DNA from: Cedecea neteri NBRC 105707 = ATCC 33855
GTDB lineage: Bacteria > Pseudomonadota > Gammaproteobacteria > Enterobacterales > Enterobacteriaceae
Direction: 5' to 3'
Assembly: GCF_001571265.1 (NCBI RefSeq)
Contig: NZ_BCTL01000057.1
Span: 1-34,045 of the forward strand
DNA: 34,045 nucleotides
Part shown: positions 18,207-26,849 of the stretch, in pieces
How positions within the stretch are numbered: the first letter of the stretch is position 1
How the letters are laid out: the number at the start of each line of letters is the position of its first letter
The notes under the pieces: model-generated
Database searches by the model: none
What the model saw: the letters and a program-made list of their open reading frames with translations, nothing else
What the model was told of the DNA's origin: nothing
Made by a program: the position numbers and the translations under genes

Positions 18207-20140
18207 AGGCAGTCATGGAACTAAAAGGTGTCAACCGGACCTACTCAAACGGCAATCAGTCCCTCAGCGTACTGAAAGATATCAACCTGACTATCAGGGC
18301 CGGCGAAATGGTCGCCATCATCGGGGCTTCCGGCTCCGGTAAATCAACGCTGATGAATATTATGGGTTGCCTCGATGTACCTGACAGCGGCGACTACGCT
18401 ATCGGTGGCCAGAATGTAGCGCTGCTGTCTGCTGACGCGTTAGCACAAATTCGTCGTGAACACATTGGCTTTATCTTTCAGCGTTATCATCTTATGCCCG
18501 ACCTCAGCGCACTGGGTAATGTGGAAATCCCGGCCATTTATGCCAACCGTCCCCGCGACCAGCGCCGATTGCGGGCAGCCCAACTGCTGGCCCGACTGGG
18601 CCTGGAAGGGTGGGAGAACCACCGGCCAGGTCAACTGTCAGGCGGGCAGCAGCAACGCGTCAGTATTGCCCGATCGCTTATCAACGGCGGGGAGATAATT
18701 CTGGCTGACGAACCCACCGGCGCACTCGATTCGCGATCAGGCCAGGAAGTCCTGGCTATTCTCAGTGAGCTAAACCAGCGCGGTCATACCGTCGTTATCG
18801 TTACCCATGATATGAATGTCGCGAAACGTGCCCAGCGAGTCATTGAACTTCGGGACGGTGAAATCATATCGGACAACGGGCATAACCCCGGCACCGGACA
18901 ACCGTTTCCACAATCCCCCCGGGTGTCGCAGAAAGGCTGGCAGACTCTCCTGGATCGCACCCGTGAGTCGCTGCATATGGCGCTGAAATCGATGAATGCT
19001 CACCGCCTGCGCACCGCACTGACAATGACCGGTATCATTTTTGGGATTGCCGCTGTTGTCACTGTTGTCGCACTGGGTGAAGGCGCCAAACAGCGAACCC
19101 TGGAAAACATCAAAGGGCTGGGTACCAATGTGGTCAGTATTTTCCCGGGTAGCGATTTCTTCGATGATGCCGCCGACAAAATCCGCACACTGGTCCCTGC
19201 CGACGCGGATGCCCTCGCACAGCAGAATTTTATCGAAAGCGTCACGCCGGAGATCTACGCTCAGGACACTATACGCTTTCGCGGAAAGTCGGCCCCAGCC
19301 ACCGTCAACGGCGTCGGACGGGACTATTTTCACGTAAACGGCATCACAATTATTCAGGGAGCTACGTTTCGCGATGACCGTCATGCCCTCCAGGAAGTCA
19401 TTATCAATGATAACGCCGTACACTCCCTTTTTGGCGATCCGGGTGCCGATGCGCTGGGCCAGATTGTGTTTCTCGGATCCGTTCCGGCCCGGGTGATTGG
19501 TGTAGCAAAAAGTAACCGTGATTATCCTCCTAACCGAATAGCAGTCTGGATGCCCTGGAGTACCGTCATGTACCGCATGGCGGGAAAATCAACGTTAAGC
19601 AGCATCAGCGTTCGTCTGCGGGACGACGTCACCAATGAAGCCGCAATAAGCGCCATTACGCAGTTGCTTATTCAGCGTCATGGGGTAAAAGATTTTATGC
19701 TGTTCAACCGTGACCAGTTTCGAAAATCGGTCGAACACACATCCATGACACTCAGCCTGCTAATCCTGATGGTCGCTTCAATCTCCCTGATTATTGGTAG
19801 CCTTGGGGTTATGAATATCATGTTGGTTTCTGTAACGGAACGCACCCACGAGATTGGCGTCCGCATGGCGGTGGGTGCGAGACGAAGCGATATTATGCAG
19901 CAGTTTATGACAGAGGCCGTGCTGGTCTGTCTGACCGGCGGTGCACTGGGCATTGCCCTGTCATTCGCCACTGGGCCACTGTTCTCTCTGATGGCGGGCA
20001 ACATGCTCAACGCCATCTGGTCCTGGCAGGCAGCCACCATTGCATTTTTCTGTTCAACGTTAATCGGCATGGTTTTCGGCTATCTCCCTGCCCGTAAAGC
20101 GGCCAGGATGGATCCCGTCGTTTCACTGGCCAGTGAGTAA
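18203..20140 (+). CDS. macB-like: MacB-like ABC transporter
   Basis: This 645-residue half-transporter fuses an N-terminal ATPase to a MacB/FtsX membrane domain. Visible ATPase motifs are Walker A GASGSGKST (about 41-50), the signature LSGGQQQR, Walker B IILADEPTGALD and the H-loop VIVTHD. The membrane domain has one helix near 280-300, a large periplasmic region, and three C-terminal helices with GVMNIMLVSVTERTHEIGVR. MacB moves substrates such as macrolides, enterotoxin or peptides from the periplasm outward by mechanotransmission. The GTG start overlaps the macA stop (GTGA); ATG 18215 is an alternative. The gene is intact. Confidence 0.94.
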   Translation: MKAVMELKGVNRTYSNGNQSLSVLKDINLTIRAGEMVAIIGASGSGKSTLMNIMGCLDVPDSGDYAIGGQNVALLSADALAQIRREHIGFIFQRYHLMPDLSALGNVEIPAIYANRPRDQRRLRAAQLLARLGLEGWENHRPGQLSGGQQQRVSIARSLINGGEIILADEPTGALDSRSGQEVLAILSELNQRGHTVVIVTHDMNVAKRAQRVIELRDGEIISDNGHNPGTGQPFPQSPRVSQKGWQTLLDRTRESLHMALKSMNAHRLRTALTMTGIIFGIAAVVTVVALGEGAKQRTLENIKGLGTNVVSIFPGSDFFDDAADKIRTLVPADADALAQQNFIESVTPEIYAQDTIRFRGKSAPATVNGVGRDYFHVNGITIIQGATFRDDRHALQEVIINDNAVHSLFGDPGADALGQIVFLGSVPARVIGVAKSNRDYPPNRIAVWMPWSTVMYRMAGKSTLSSISVRLRDDVTNEAAISAITQLLIQRHGVKDFMLFNRDQFRKSVEHTSMTLSLLILMVASISLIIGSLGVMNIMLVSVTERTHEIGVRMAVGARRSDIMQQFMTEAVLVCLTGGALGIALSFATGPLFSLMAGNMLNAIWSWQAATIAFFCSTLIGMVFGYLPARKAARMDPVVSLASE

Positions 20141-20143
20141 ATA

Positions 20144-21523
20144 ATGAAACTTTTACCTCTTCCTGTCTGCCTCGCCGTACTCCTCTGCGCAGGCTGCGGC
20201 AATATGTTAAAAAGTAAGTATCAACGCCCACACATTCACTATCCTGACCACTGGCAGAATGAAACCGTCGGTACCGTGCCCGCCCCATTTATCTGGCAGG
20301 ATTTCCGCGATCCTGCACTCAACAACTGGCTGCATCAGGTGATGACCAGAAATAATGATCTGGCCCGGGCTATGCTGCGATTCTATCGTGCGCAACTTAA
20401 TGCCGAACGGACCGGCATACTCGCAACACCAGACCTCAACTTCAGACTGAACGGCGGTGCGGAGCACGAGTTATACGGGTCATCATCCTGGCAAGATAAA
20501 AGCGGTACATCGCTGAGCACCCGATATGAGGTGGATCTGTGGGGTAAGCTTGCCCGAGCGCAGGATGCTGCAGAGTGGCTAAGCCGGGCAAGTGAACAGG
20601 ATTTACGGGCAGCCCGACTCACCTTGCTGGCAAACGCCAGCACGAACTACTGGCGAATTGGCTACCTCAATCAACAGATCAGCATAAGCCAGGAAAGTCT
20701 TGAATACGCGAAGAAAACGCGCCAACTCGCCAGCGCCCGATTCCATGCGGGTAAAATATCTCCCCTGGATGTGGTTAATGCAGAGCAAAATGTCCTGAAG
20801 CAGGAAGATCGCCTTCTGACGCAGCAGTACCAGCGCCAGCAGGCGCTGAATGAACAGACCGTGCTGCTGGGAGCCCCGCCAGGAAAAACAGTTGTTGAAC
20901 CGGGAAGTCTGTCGCAAGGGCCACTGCCGCAGATTAACAATGGAATTCCGGTCAGCATACTGAGCCGCAGGCCTGACGTGAATGCAGCAGAGATGCGCCT
21001 GCGCGCGGCACTGTCCGACATTGACGCCAGACGCACGCAATATTATCCGTCATTCACCCTGACAGGTACGCTGGGCACAAGCAGCAGCGCATTACTGACA
21101 TTTCTGAGCAATCCCGTCGCCGGCATCGGAGCCAGCCTGACGTTACCCTTCCTGGAATGGCGAAAAATGAGTGTGGACGTCAATATTGCCCAAAACGACT
21201 ACGAACAACGTGCTCTGGAATTTACGCAAACCCTCTATAAGGCGATGTCTGATGTAGATAATGCACTGTCTCTGCGCGCGCAACTGATGGCTCAGGAAAC
21301 GCATCTCCAGACGACACTGGCGCTAGCACGCAAGTCCGAACGGCTGAATGAGGTACGTTATCGCCAGGGGGCTGTCACCATCACTGACTGGCTGAATGCT
21401 CAGGAACAGCGCCGGCAGACAGAATCAGCGCTCAACGAAAATCGGTTTAATCAGTACCAGAATATGGCGAAAATTTATCTCGAATTTGGAGGGGAAGGTA
21501 AGGAAGTCTTTTTACACAACTAA
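20144..21523 (+). CDS. NodT/OprM-type outer-membrane factor lipoprotein
   Basis: This 459-residue outer-membrane efflux protein has a lipoprotein signal (MKLLPLPVCLAVLLCAGC, lipobox LCAGC, acylated Cys18). Two OEP repeats follow (about 55-245 and 255-450), with coiled-coil segments and the typical ISILSRRPDVNAAEMRLRAA-like start of the second repeat. It begins 3 bp after macB, so the operon carries its own channel instead of relying on chromosomal TolC. This arrangement resembles Pseudomonas PvdRT-OpmQ (a siderophore-associated MacAB-OMF system). The substrate here is not shown by any neighbour. Confidence 0.92.
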   Translation: MKLLPLPVCLAVLLCAGCGNMLKSKYQRPHIHYPDHWQNETVGTVPAPFIWQDFRDPALNNWLHQVMTRNNDLARAMLRFYRAQLNAERTGILATPDLNFRLNGGAEHELYGSSSWQDKSGTSLSTRYEVDLWGKLARAQDAAEWLSRASEQDLRAARLTLLANASTNYWRIGYLNQQISISQESLEYAKKTRQLASARFHAGKISPLDVVNAEQNVLKQEDRLLTQQYQRQQALNEQTVLLGAPPGKTVVEPGSLSQGPLPQINNGIPVSILSRRPDVNAAEMRLRAALSDIDARRTQYYPSFTLTGTLGTSSSALLTFLSNPVAGIGASLTLPFLEWRKMSVDVNIAQNDYEQRALEFTQTLYKAMSDVDNALSLRAQLMAQETHLQTTLALARKSERLNEVRYRQGAVTITDWLNAQEQRRQTESALNENRFNQYQNMAKIYLEFGGEGKEVFLHN

Positions 21524-21583
21524 AAACGACTCAGACACTGCTGTGGGGCGAAAAAAGTGAGTTTGCTGTTTTATTGCCCTGCC

Positions 21584-21604
21584 AGCCGGGATACTAAACC
21601 GGCT
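21584..21604 (+). terminator. Weak hairpin after the exporter operon
   Basis: AGCCGG and CCGGCT form a 6-bp stem around a 9-base loop, about 60 bp after the last stop. There is no T-run, so it is only a candidate. Confidence 0.25.
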
Positions 21605-21779
21605 ATCATCATCTCGTCCTGATTTTAAAGAAAAAGCCTGCCAGATACACAAGGCAACCTTTCGTGCACTTGTGCCTGCTGAAAAGGAAGGGGGCTGATG
21701 GCGACATGCTGCAGCCTGTTAAGATTAGAAGGTTGATCTATCAGACAGGATTCATTGCACCTGCACTAAAATGAGTCTG

Positions 21780-22060
21780 GCGACTTAAGCCGCTTCACCT
21801 CAGGGACTTCCATACCGTCAAACTGCTTGTGCCAGCTGCATAAGGTGGCGTCTGAAATAGCGTGCTTGCGACAGACGCTGCAGCTCCGTCACGCCCGGAT
21901 AGGCAAATTTTTTCTTCCTGCTGTAAAGGTCCCTTCAGAAACGCCCATACTTCTGCAGACTTCCCCGACGCGAGTGCCCGTTAGTACTATTTTCAGGGAG
22001 GACATCAAGAGGAGATCACAGTCTCATCCCATTTGCACATCGATTGAAATGACTCCCTGA
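21780..22060 (-). pseudogene. IS3-family OrfA remnant
   Basis: The minus strand reads CRKHAISDATLCSWHKQFDG followed by MEVPEVKRLKS. This is the HTH region of IS2/IS1222-group OrfA proteins (usually C-R-K-x-G-I-S-x-A-T-x-Y-x-W). Frame breaks on both sides leave no intact OrfA. The OrfB remnant of the same IS3 subgroup at 13380-14220 suggests one element was split or two copies decayed. Confidence 0.7.
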
Positions 22061-22107
22061 CTCCACGCGCCACCCTAACCATTTGATTATTAATGAATTA
22101 AAATAAC

Positions 22108-22158
22108 ATTATCGTTTATCAATAATTTAATATTGCACTATTATTGTTATTCGATAAT
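22108..22158. promoter_or_regulatory. Inverted repeat upstream of the DUF2975/HTH pair
   Basis: Two 19-bp arms (22108-22126, ATTATCGTTTATCAATAAT; and 22140-22158) are reverse complements at 16 of 19 positions, separated by 13 bp. The region is very AT-rich and lies 70-120 bp before the first possible start. It is a good operator candidate for the small HTH protein encoded by the second gene (inference). Confidence 0.5.
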
Positions 22159-22227
22159 AATCCATGTTGCAAATTGACCTTCAGGAAGTATGGCAACGGA
22201 TAAATTGAGCAGCTACAGACAAATTTT

Positions 22228-22791
22228 GTGAACAAAATATCTACAAATTATATGGGTAAGAAGAAAATGGTTAGCAAATCAAAAATGATATTTTGGTGTA
22301 GATTTATGGAGATCGCATTATTGATCGGCCTGATTTCCACACCAATACTCGGTCAGGTATTTTCCTGGCTTCAGGCCGGAAATGACGTTCCGGTCATGGG
22401 TGGTGTAATACATAAAGAATTCGAGATATTTCCGGGAAGTCATCCTAATACAGCAGCATCAGCTATTTGTAATCTTTTGAGGGATTGTATTTTCAGTTTA
22501 ATGTTTTGGCATTTTTATAAAGTGTTTAAAGATATCCGAGCGGGAGTGGTTTTCAGTCAACAACAGATAAAACGCATTTCCATTTCTGGATGGTGTTTTA
22601 TTGTGCTATCCATATATTCAATCATTAGCGATATGTTTTTATCATTATTACAAAGCCCCGAAGAAAATCGGCAATACTATTTCCAGGTTGATAATTTAAT
22701 TTATACACCAATAGGTATTGGGCTGGTGATACTTAGCTATGTACTTCAGCTGGCAACAGAAATAAAAGAAGAACAGGAATTGGTGATCTAA
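22228..22791 (+). CDS. DUF2975 membrane protein
   Basis: This 187-residue integral membrane protein has four hydrophobic segments (about 22-45, 78-98, 115-138 and 155-175) and the DUF2975-typical FKDIRAGVVFSQQQIKRISI loop (a variant of the G-x-x-F-x-x-x-x-x-x-x-I pattern). DUF2975 proteins commonly occur next to a small Cro-like regulator and are suspected to control its activity, but their role is unknown. The GTG at 22228 is uncertain; ATGs at 22252 and 22267 are alternatives. The HTH gene begins 1 bp after the stop. Confidence 0.8.
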   Translation: MNKISTNYMGKKKMVSKSKMIFWCRFMEIALLIGLISTPILGQVFSWLQAGNDVPVMGGVIHKEFEIFPGSHPNTAASAICNLLRDCIFSLMFWHFYKVFKDIRAGVVFSQQQIKRISISGWCFIVLSIYSIISDMFLSLLQSPEENRQYYFQVDNLIYTPIGIGLVILSYVLQLATEIKEEQELVI

Positions 22792-22792
22792 T

Positions 22793-22999
22793 ATGTCAAT
22801 CATCATAAAACTTGACATAATGTTGAAATCAAAAAAAATGACAGCTAAAGAACTGGCTCAGGCTATAGGTATTACTGAAGCCAATCTTTCAATCCTTAAT
22901 AGTGGAAAAGCAAAGGCCATACGATTTTCAACGCTGGAAGCAATATGCAGTGTGTTAAATTGTCAGCCTGGGGATATTATAAAATACAATCCTGATTAA
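22793..22999 (+). CDS. Small Cro/C1-type HTH regulator, partner of DUF2975
   Basis: This 68-residue protein is a single HTH_26-type domain: IIIKLDIMLKSKKMTAKELA, then QAIGITEANLSILNSGKAKA and a third helix (IRFSTLEAICSVLNCQPGDI). It matches the YozG-like regulators paired with DUF2975 membrane proteins. It lies 1 bp downstream of that gene and is surely co-translated. The upstream inverted repeat is its probable operator. A TTGG repeat begins 5 bp after its stop. Confidence 0.88.
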   Translation: MSIIIKLDIMLKSKKMTAKELAQAIGITEANLSILNSGKAKAIRFSTLEAICSVLNCQPGDIIKYNPD

Positions 23000-23003
23000 T
23001 TTG

Positions 23004-23025
23004 TTGGTTGGTTGGTTGGTTGGTT
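23004..23025. repeat. Tetranucleotide repeat (TTGG)5 plus TT
   Basis: Five perfect TTGG units lie just after the HTH gene stop and about 150 bp before the HExxH gene. Tetranucleotide tracts of this kind are slippage-prone. Confidence 0.9.
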
Positions 23026-23175
23026 TCTAAATATTGGCATTTAAGATAACGAACCAGTCAATCATTTTTATAAATTCACTATTTTAATTCTCTTTTTAAT
23101 TTCATATGAGAATATTAAATTAGCACTTTTTGTCACACTTGCATTAGAGAGACAATAATTATTAATGGAGTCATT

Positions 23176-24028
23176 ATGAAATTAAATTTATTAAGAAACT
23201 GCATTTTTTGCCTTGTCAGTTTATCTGGAACTGGTCAGGCACCCAGTAAAGATATTGTAACTGAGGTATATGTAAATTCTATTTACTCAGCTATCCGTCA
23301 GGAATGGACAGTGCTCGAGAATGTATGTGACACGCACGTGCATCGAAAACTCAGACTCATTGTTACTGATAACCATAATGCCTGGGCAATAGACAGTAAG
23401 AGCCTAACGAAGCTTCCTTACAGCGAGAAACAACGTCATTTACCTCTTGAATATATGCATTGTATGAAAATTCAAGGGTCTGGTGGTCGGTCAACAATTT
23501 CTGCTAGTTTAGAGGCTACTCTTCCACCGGAAAAAAATGCACATTTTCAGACTGAGACAAAACCAGTTCCAGCTCTGTTTAACGTGGCCACTCATGAAGA
23601 TTTTCATTTTTTTGCACCGACGAATGTATGGAAAAAAACATCACCAGATAATGATTCACAGGCAACACCTTACCCAGCTCAGACTTCCCCCAGATTCTAT
23701 CTTAGCAATATTATTCGGCCTTTATATACTTCTTTGCGGGGAGAACAAAATGGACTGGATCACGTGCGATTTTGGTTTAACCAGCGGAAGAAACTATACC
23801 CAGATGATGCAAGCCACATCAGGAAAACCAATATTTATGAAGGCGGTGCATGGTATGTTGAAATTGATGCGAAAATTATTGCGGAAGGCAAACGCTTCAA
23901 CACATCAGAGTTTTAACATGTTGTGATAACGAAAATGAAACAAGAAGTAGATTCTATCTACACGCACTCTGATTCGGAAAGCCATCTCATTGGTACCCTT
24001 TCAGGATTTGTTCTGGATATGAAAAATT
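23176..24028 (+). pseudogene. Secreted HExxH (zincin-like) protein with in-frame stop
   Basis: The ATG at 23176 has GGAG 6 bp upstream. A short hydrophobic N-terminus (LLRNCIFCLVSLSGTGQA) is a possible signal peptide. Residues 140-144 read HEDFH, a match to the HExxH zinc motif, and YEGGAWYVEIDAKII at 221-235 supplies a candidate third ligand (Glu222), as in EG-x-A-x-Y zincins. The frame stops at TAA 23914-23916 after 246 residues. In the same frame the text continues with protein-like SIYTHSDSESHLIGTLSGFV to a TGA at 24026-24028. That suggests a nonsense mutation, though a natural end at 23916 cannot be excluded. An IS6-type repeat follows at 24056. No specific peptidase family is recognised. 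Confidence 0.55.
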
Positions 24029-24055
24029 GAAATGGTAATCACGCGTTTTACAGGG

Positions 24056-24068
24056 TTTCGACAGAACC
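24056..24068 (-). repeat. IS6-type terminal repeat, inverted partner of 15652
   Basis: TTTCGACAGAACC is the exact reverse complement of GGTTCTGTCGAAA at 15652-15664. The two bracket 8.4 kb holding an IS6 transposase remnant, the macAB operon, the DUF2975/HTH pair and the HExxH gene. Confidence 0.6.
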
Positions 24069-24344
24069 TTTTCAACAGTATTTAATCCTCATAATTTATA
24101 ACAACAGAAAGAGGTAACATGTGATGTTGAAATTTATTATCCTCTATTTTCAATAACGCATATATGATCCCGGAATAAATACACATTGGCTGCAGTTATA
24201 TCCTGTCAAAGATAGAACATAGCAGCCATCAATAATATTTTTATGTATGTACTCTCCCGTCATGAGCCGACAGACTTAATAATACAAGTGAAGAAAACAG
24301 AATTTTCAGATACCTTCTTCTTATCATAGCTAATACCTTCGCAG
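24069..24344. other. Intergenic stretch, no gene found
   Basis: AT-rich sequence without a supported gene. No clear promoter or operator was seen. Confidence 0.35.
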
Positions 24345-24372
24345 TCCGGTTCCCCCCATAGAGGGAACCGGA
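24345..24372 (-). terminator. Strong stem-loop downstream of the halovibrin-like gene
   Basis: TCCGGTTCCC and GGGAACCGGA form a perfect 10-bp stem around an 8-base loop, 57 bp past the stop of the minus-strand gene at 24429. It lacks a T-run on either strand, so it may stabilise the mRNA end rather than terminate alone. Confidence 0.5.
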
Positions 24373-24428
24373 TAATAACAATAAAATAGAGAGTGAATAT
24401 TTTTATTCATTTCTGAATGAACAGGCGT

Positions 24429-26084
24429 TTACTGCATCAGCATCAGCTGGTCTTCTTTTCTGTACTCAAAAACAGCATCAGCTTCAGGCGTCTGTGGCAG
24501 CGTTAACCGAATAACAGGCACGATTCGTCCTGAAAAAATCTTAAATTCAGACTGATCCTTTTGTGCGCTTTTCAGCGCATCAGGATGCCCGGGGAGATAA
24601 AAGAAAGCCTCCAGTGGAATATCTTTCTTCATTTTTGGCCATGCCTCCAGCCTTAATTCATTTTGTTCACTAAATGATTTGTTATCTTTCTGGCTGTTCA
24701 ATGCTTTCATTGCATCCAGCATTACAGTAAATCCTTTTTTCGCCCCCAGAAAGGAGTTAATTTCATCATGAAGTATAAAACCACAGAAGTCATGCTCAGT
24801 CTTAGCATTCTCATATACCATTTTGACCCAGTCATTACCGGTTTTAATATTAAATTCCAGTTTATCGCAGTCTAGCCTGGAGTTGCTTGCCGGCCCGCAT
24901 CCTTTATTGCTCCGATTGCCGGTTCCGGCGTCAAGAGGGTATCCACAAAGGATATTAATGCTGGCCTGACCATGAGAAAAATGTTCCGGATAAAATATAA
25001 AACCGGTACTATCATCAAAAGAAAGACGTTTGAATTTTGCATCTTTTCTCAAATAGGAGAAAGATATACCGCCATTTTTCAGGCTTTCAGGAGATGCCTC
25101 CCATGAGTGATAAGTACGATTGAGGTTACCACTGGTTCCCCGGATAACCACGCCGGAACATTTAGCTGCGATATCATAATCACCATTCCCGCACGATTCT
25201 GCTGTATTATTATAATCCTGAGTTATCTGGCAGGCTATTTTCTCCCCTCCAGATTTTTCTGCACACTCGGACTTCATGACCTGCTCATCGGCATGGTAAC
25301 TGAAAGGTTTTTCATTTCTTGCTGTAAAGCGAATAATCGGGATGTTCAGATTATTTTTCAGAAACAGGGCTCTGTCATTTTGTCGTCCAGTAAGGGCTTT
25401 TTTATCTCCATCCTGATAGAGCAGTGCTTCCATGTGTAGATTATTTACGTCATCAGCAATTGACGTCGGCCAGTACCGATACCAGATCTGCATCGGCAGG
25501 TTACCCGGGCTTGCTCTGTTCAGATCCATCGCAAGTTTAAATTCCCGATGAATAAGGACGCTGAGCGAGCATTCTCCGTCCCATGACCAGCCTGCCTCAC
25601 CCGGCCCCGGGATCAGACTGTTGCAGGTGGAATTATCCGTATCTTCATTATTATGGGGAACGGAAGCGGGTTTGCCGCATCCAAACGCCTCCCTTGTAAT
25701 GGTGTAGTCCACAGGAGACGGACGGACGCAGGCTGCTGATACGGATTTCCCGTCAGCTAACGCATACTGACCCCCGAGAATTTCTCCCGTCATATTATCC
25801 GGTGGATACTTCAGGTCATGGCGTAAAAATAATACATCAGCAGCGCTCATCCTGTGCTCCGTATCATTGGTATGCTTGGGTCTCAACAACACTCCGCTGC
25901 AGGTCAGCGCCGATAACACATGACCTTTACTGTCAGTACAGTTGGTCACAGTGGATGCCCACCGCTCATTCAGTGCGTTAGCAACCTTATCGCCGGTGTC
26001 CTCAGCGTGAACGGGAGATATCAGCATACCTCCCGCAAGAACCAGTCCGGACAGATGAAAGAAGCCTTTGTGCAAATAACTCAT
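24429..26084 (-). CDS. Secreted protein with two halovibrin (HvnA)-like domains
   Basis: This 551-residue exported protein starts at the ATG 26084 (GAGG 9 bp upstream; an upstream TTG is less likely). It has a clear signal peptide ending in PVHA near residue 28. Two diverged copies of one domain follow, about 35-265 and 275-550. Both hold a Cys-Ser-Gly-Val motif (LTCSGVLLR and AKCSGVVIR), a C-G-x-P-A-S segment, and an end of the form EA-(L/F)-x-Y ... (I/V)-P-(I/V)-I-R. The second copy also has GGISFSYLRKDAKFKRLSF and GFIFYP, which I recall from halovibrin HvnA-like proteins. Vibrio halovibrins are secreted NAD-consuming enzymes. Several conserved cysteines suggest disulfides. The activity here is inferred. 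Confidence 0.6.
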   Translation of the reverse strand: MSYLHKGFFHLSGLVLAGGMLISPVHAEDTGDKVANALNERWASTVTNCTDSKGHVLSALTCSGVLLRPKHTNDTEHRMSAADVLFLRHDLKYPPDNMTGEILGGQYALADGKSVSAACVRPSPVDYTITREAFGCGKPASVPHNNEDTDNSTCNSLIPGPGEAGWSWDGECSLSVLIHREFKLAMDLNRASPGNLPMQIWYRYWPTSIADDVNNLHMEALLYQDGDKKALTGRQNDRALFLKNNLNIPIIRFTARNEKPFSYHADEQVMKSECAEKSGGEKIACQITQDYNNTAESCGNGDYDIAAKCSGVVIRGTSGNLNRTYHSWEASPESLKNGGISFSYLRKDAKFKRLSFDDSTGFIFYPEHFSHGQASINILCGYPLDAGTGNRSNKGCGPASNSRLDCDKLEFNIKTGNDWVKMVYENAKTEHDFCGFILHDEINSFLGAKKGFTVMLDAMKALNSQKDNKSFSEQNELRLEAWPKMKKDIPLEAFFYLPGHPDALKSAQKDQSEFKIFSGRIVPVIRLTLPQTPEADAVFEYRKEDQLMLMQ

Positions 26085-26099
26085 AGGAATCAGCCTCAA

Positions 26100-26849
26100 A
26101 TGTTAAATAAACTGGGGGAAATAATAATATTTATATTCAGTGACATAGCCGGGAAAATATTCACAATAATTGTAACGGCTTGCAATCTATCTCACCGGCT
26201 CACAATAACTGCACTCGTCGCTTCCGCGGCATCAAATGATTTTCTTTCGCAAAAAACCGCATATGTTGAATGTCTACATCAGACTCAATGCGTGCCAGGA
26301 GAGCATGATAAAACGTGGGGCAGTCGACCAACGCCTTAGTTGTTATCACAATGGAAAACTATTTTGCTGTGTATGGGATCTGATGCTCGGTGGAACGAAA
26401 ACTCACGTTAAGGGATTTTGGTAATGCGATGACAAAAAAGACTACGTGCCCCAAAAGGGGTTTGAGGGCCAATGGGGGCTTACGCCAGAAACTCAGAAAA
26501 TTCCGTCACCAAAGATAAAGACAGCCTGATCTGTATGACGTTGAATTAATAACGGGTTATGTCCAAATTTAAAACGTCAGAATCGTCATTTAAGGGGCCA
26601 GTCTGGATATCGGAATTATTATAGGGATGGCCTGTTTTTCGGGCAGGCTACGCGATCGTAATAGGGTCAACCCCCGCGCTATACGGTTCCAGGTGTGAAT
26701 TTGGTCTAAGCGGACAACCTCTACGCGATATAGCAACAACGATAACTTAAAATCGACAGCCGACTGATATCCACCCAATCCCTTATGTACCTTGACTGGT
26801 TGAATAATGTGCTTGACGTACAAAATTTTCCGTTTTGCCAACGGGGCCG
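26100..26849. other. Non-coding debris containing a plasmid-like fragment
   Basis: I find no intact gene here. A minus-strand frame at 26590-26841 (MAKRKILYVKHIIQPVKVHK...) is open for 83 codons but unidentified and without a good ribosome binding site. The promoter of the halovibrin-like gene should lie in 26085-26200. Confidence 0.35.
26375..26422 (+). other. ColE1/pMB1-type plasmid origin-flanking sequence
   Basis: About 48 bp, including GGAACGAAAACTCACGTTAA and GGGATTTTGGT, matches from memory the segment just beyond the replication origin of ColE1/pMB1 plasmids (between ori and bla in pBR322) with about three differences. The origin RNAs themselves are not seen. It looks like a scar from a past plasmid co-integrate. 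Confidence 0.7.

Noticed and set aside
18770..19423. A 217-codon minus-strand open frame
   Set aside because: It is antisense to macB, whose motifs are intact. There is no family signal in the antisense product.
20603..21040. A 145-codon minus-strand open frame
   Set aside because: It is antisense to the outer-membrane factor gene and reads as cysteine/arginine-rich shadow sequence.
26236..26424. Short plus-strand ORFs over the plasmid-like fragment
   Set aside because: They have no ribosome binding site and no protein similarity. The DNA similarity is to a non-coding plasmid region.
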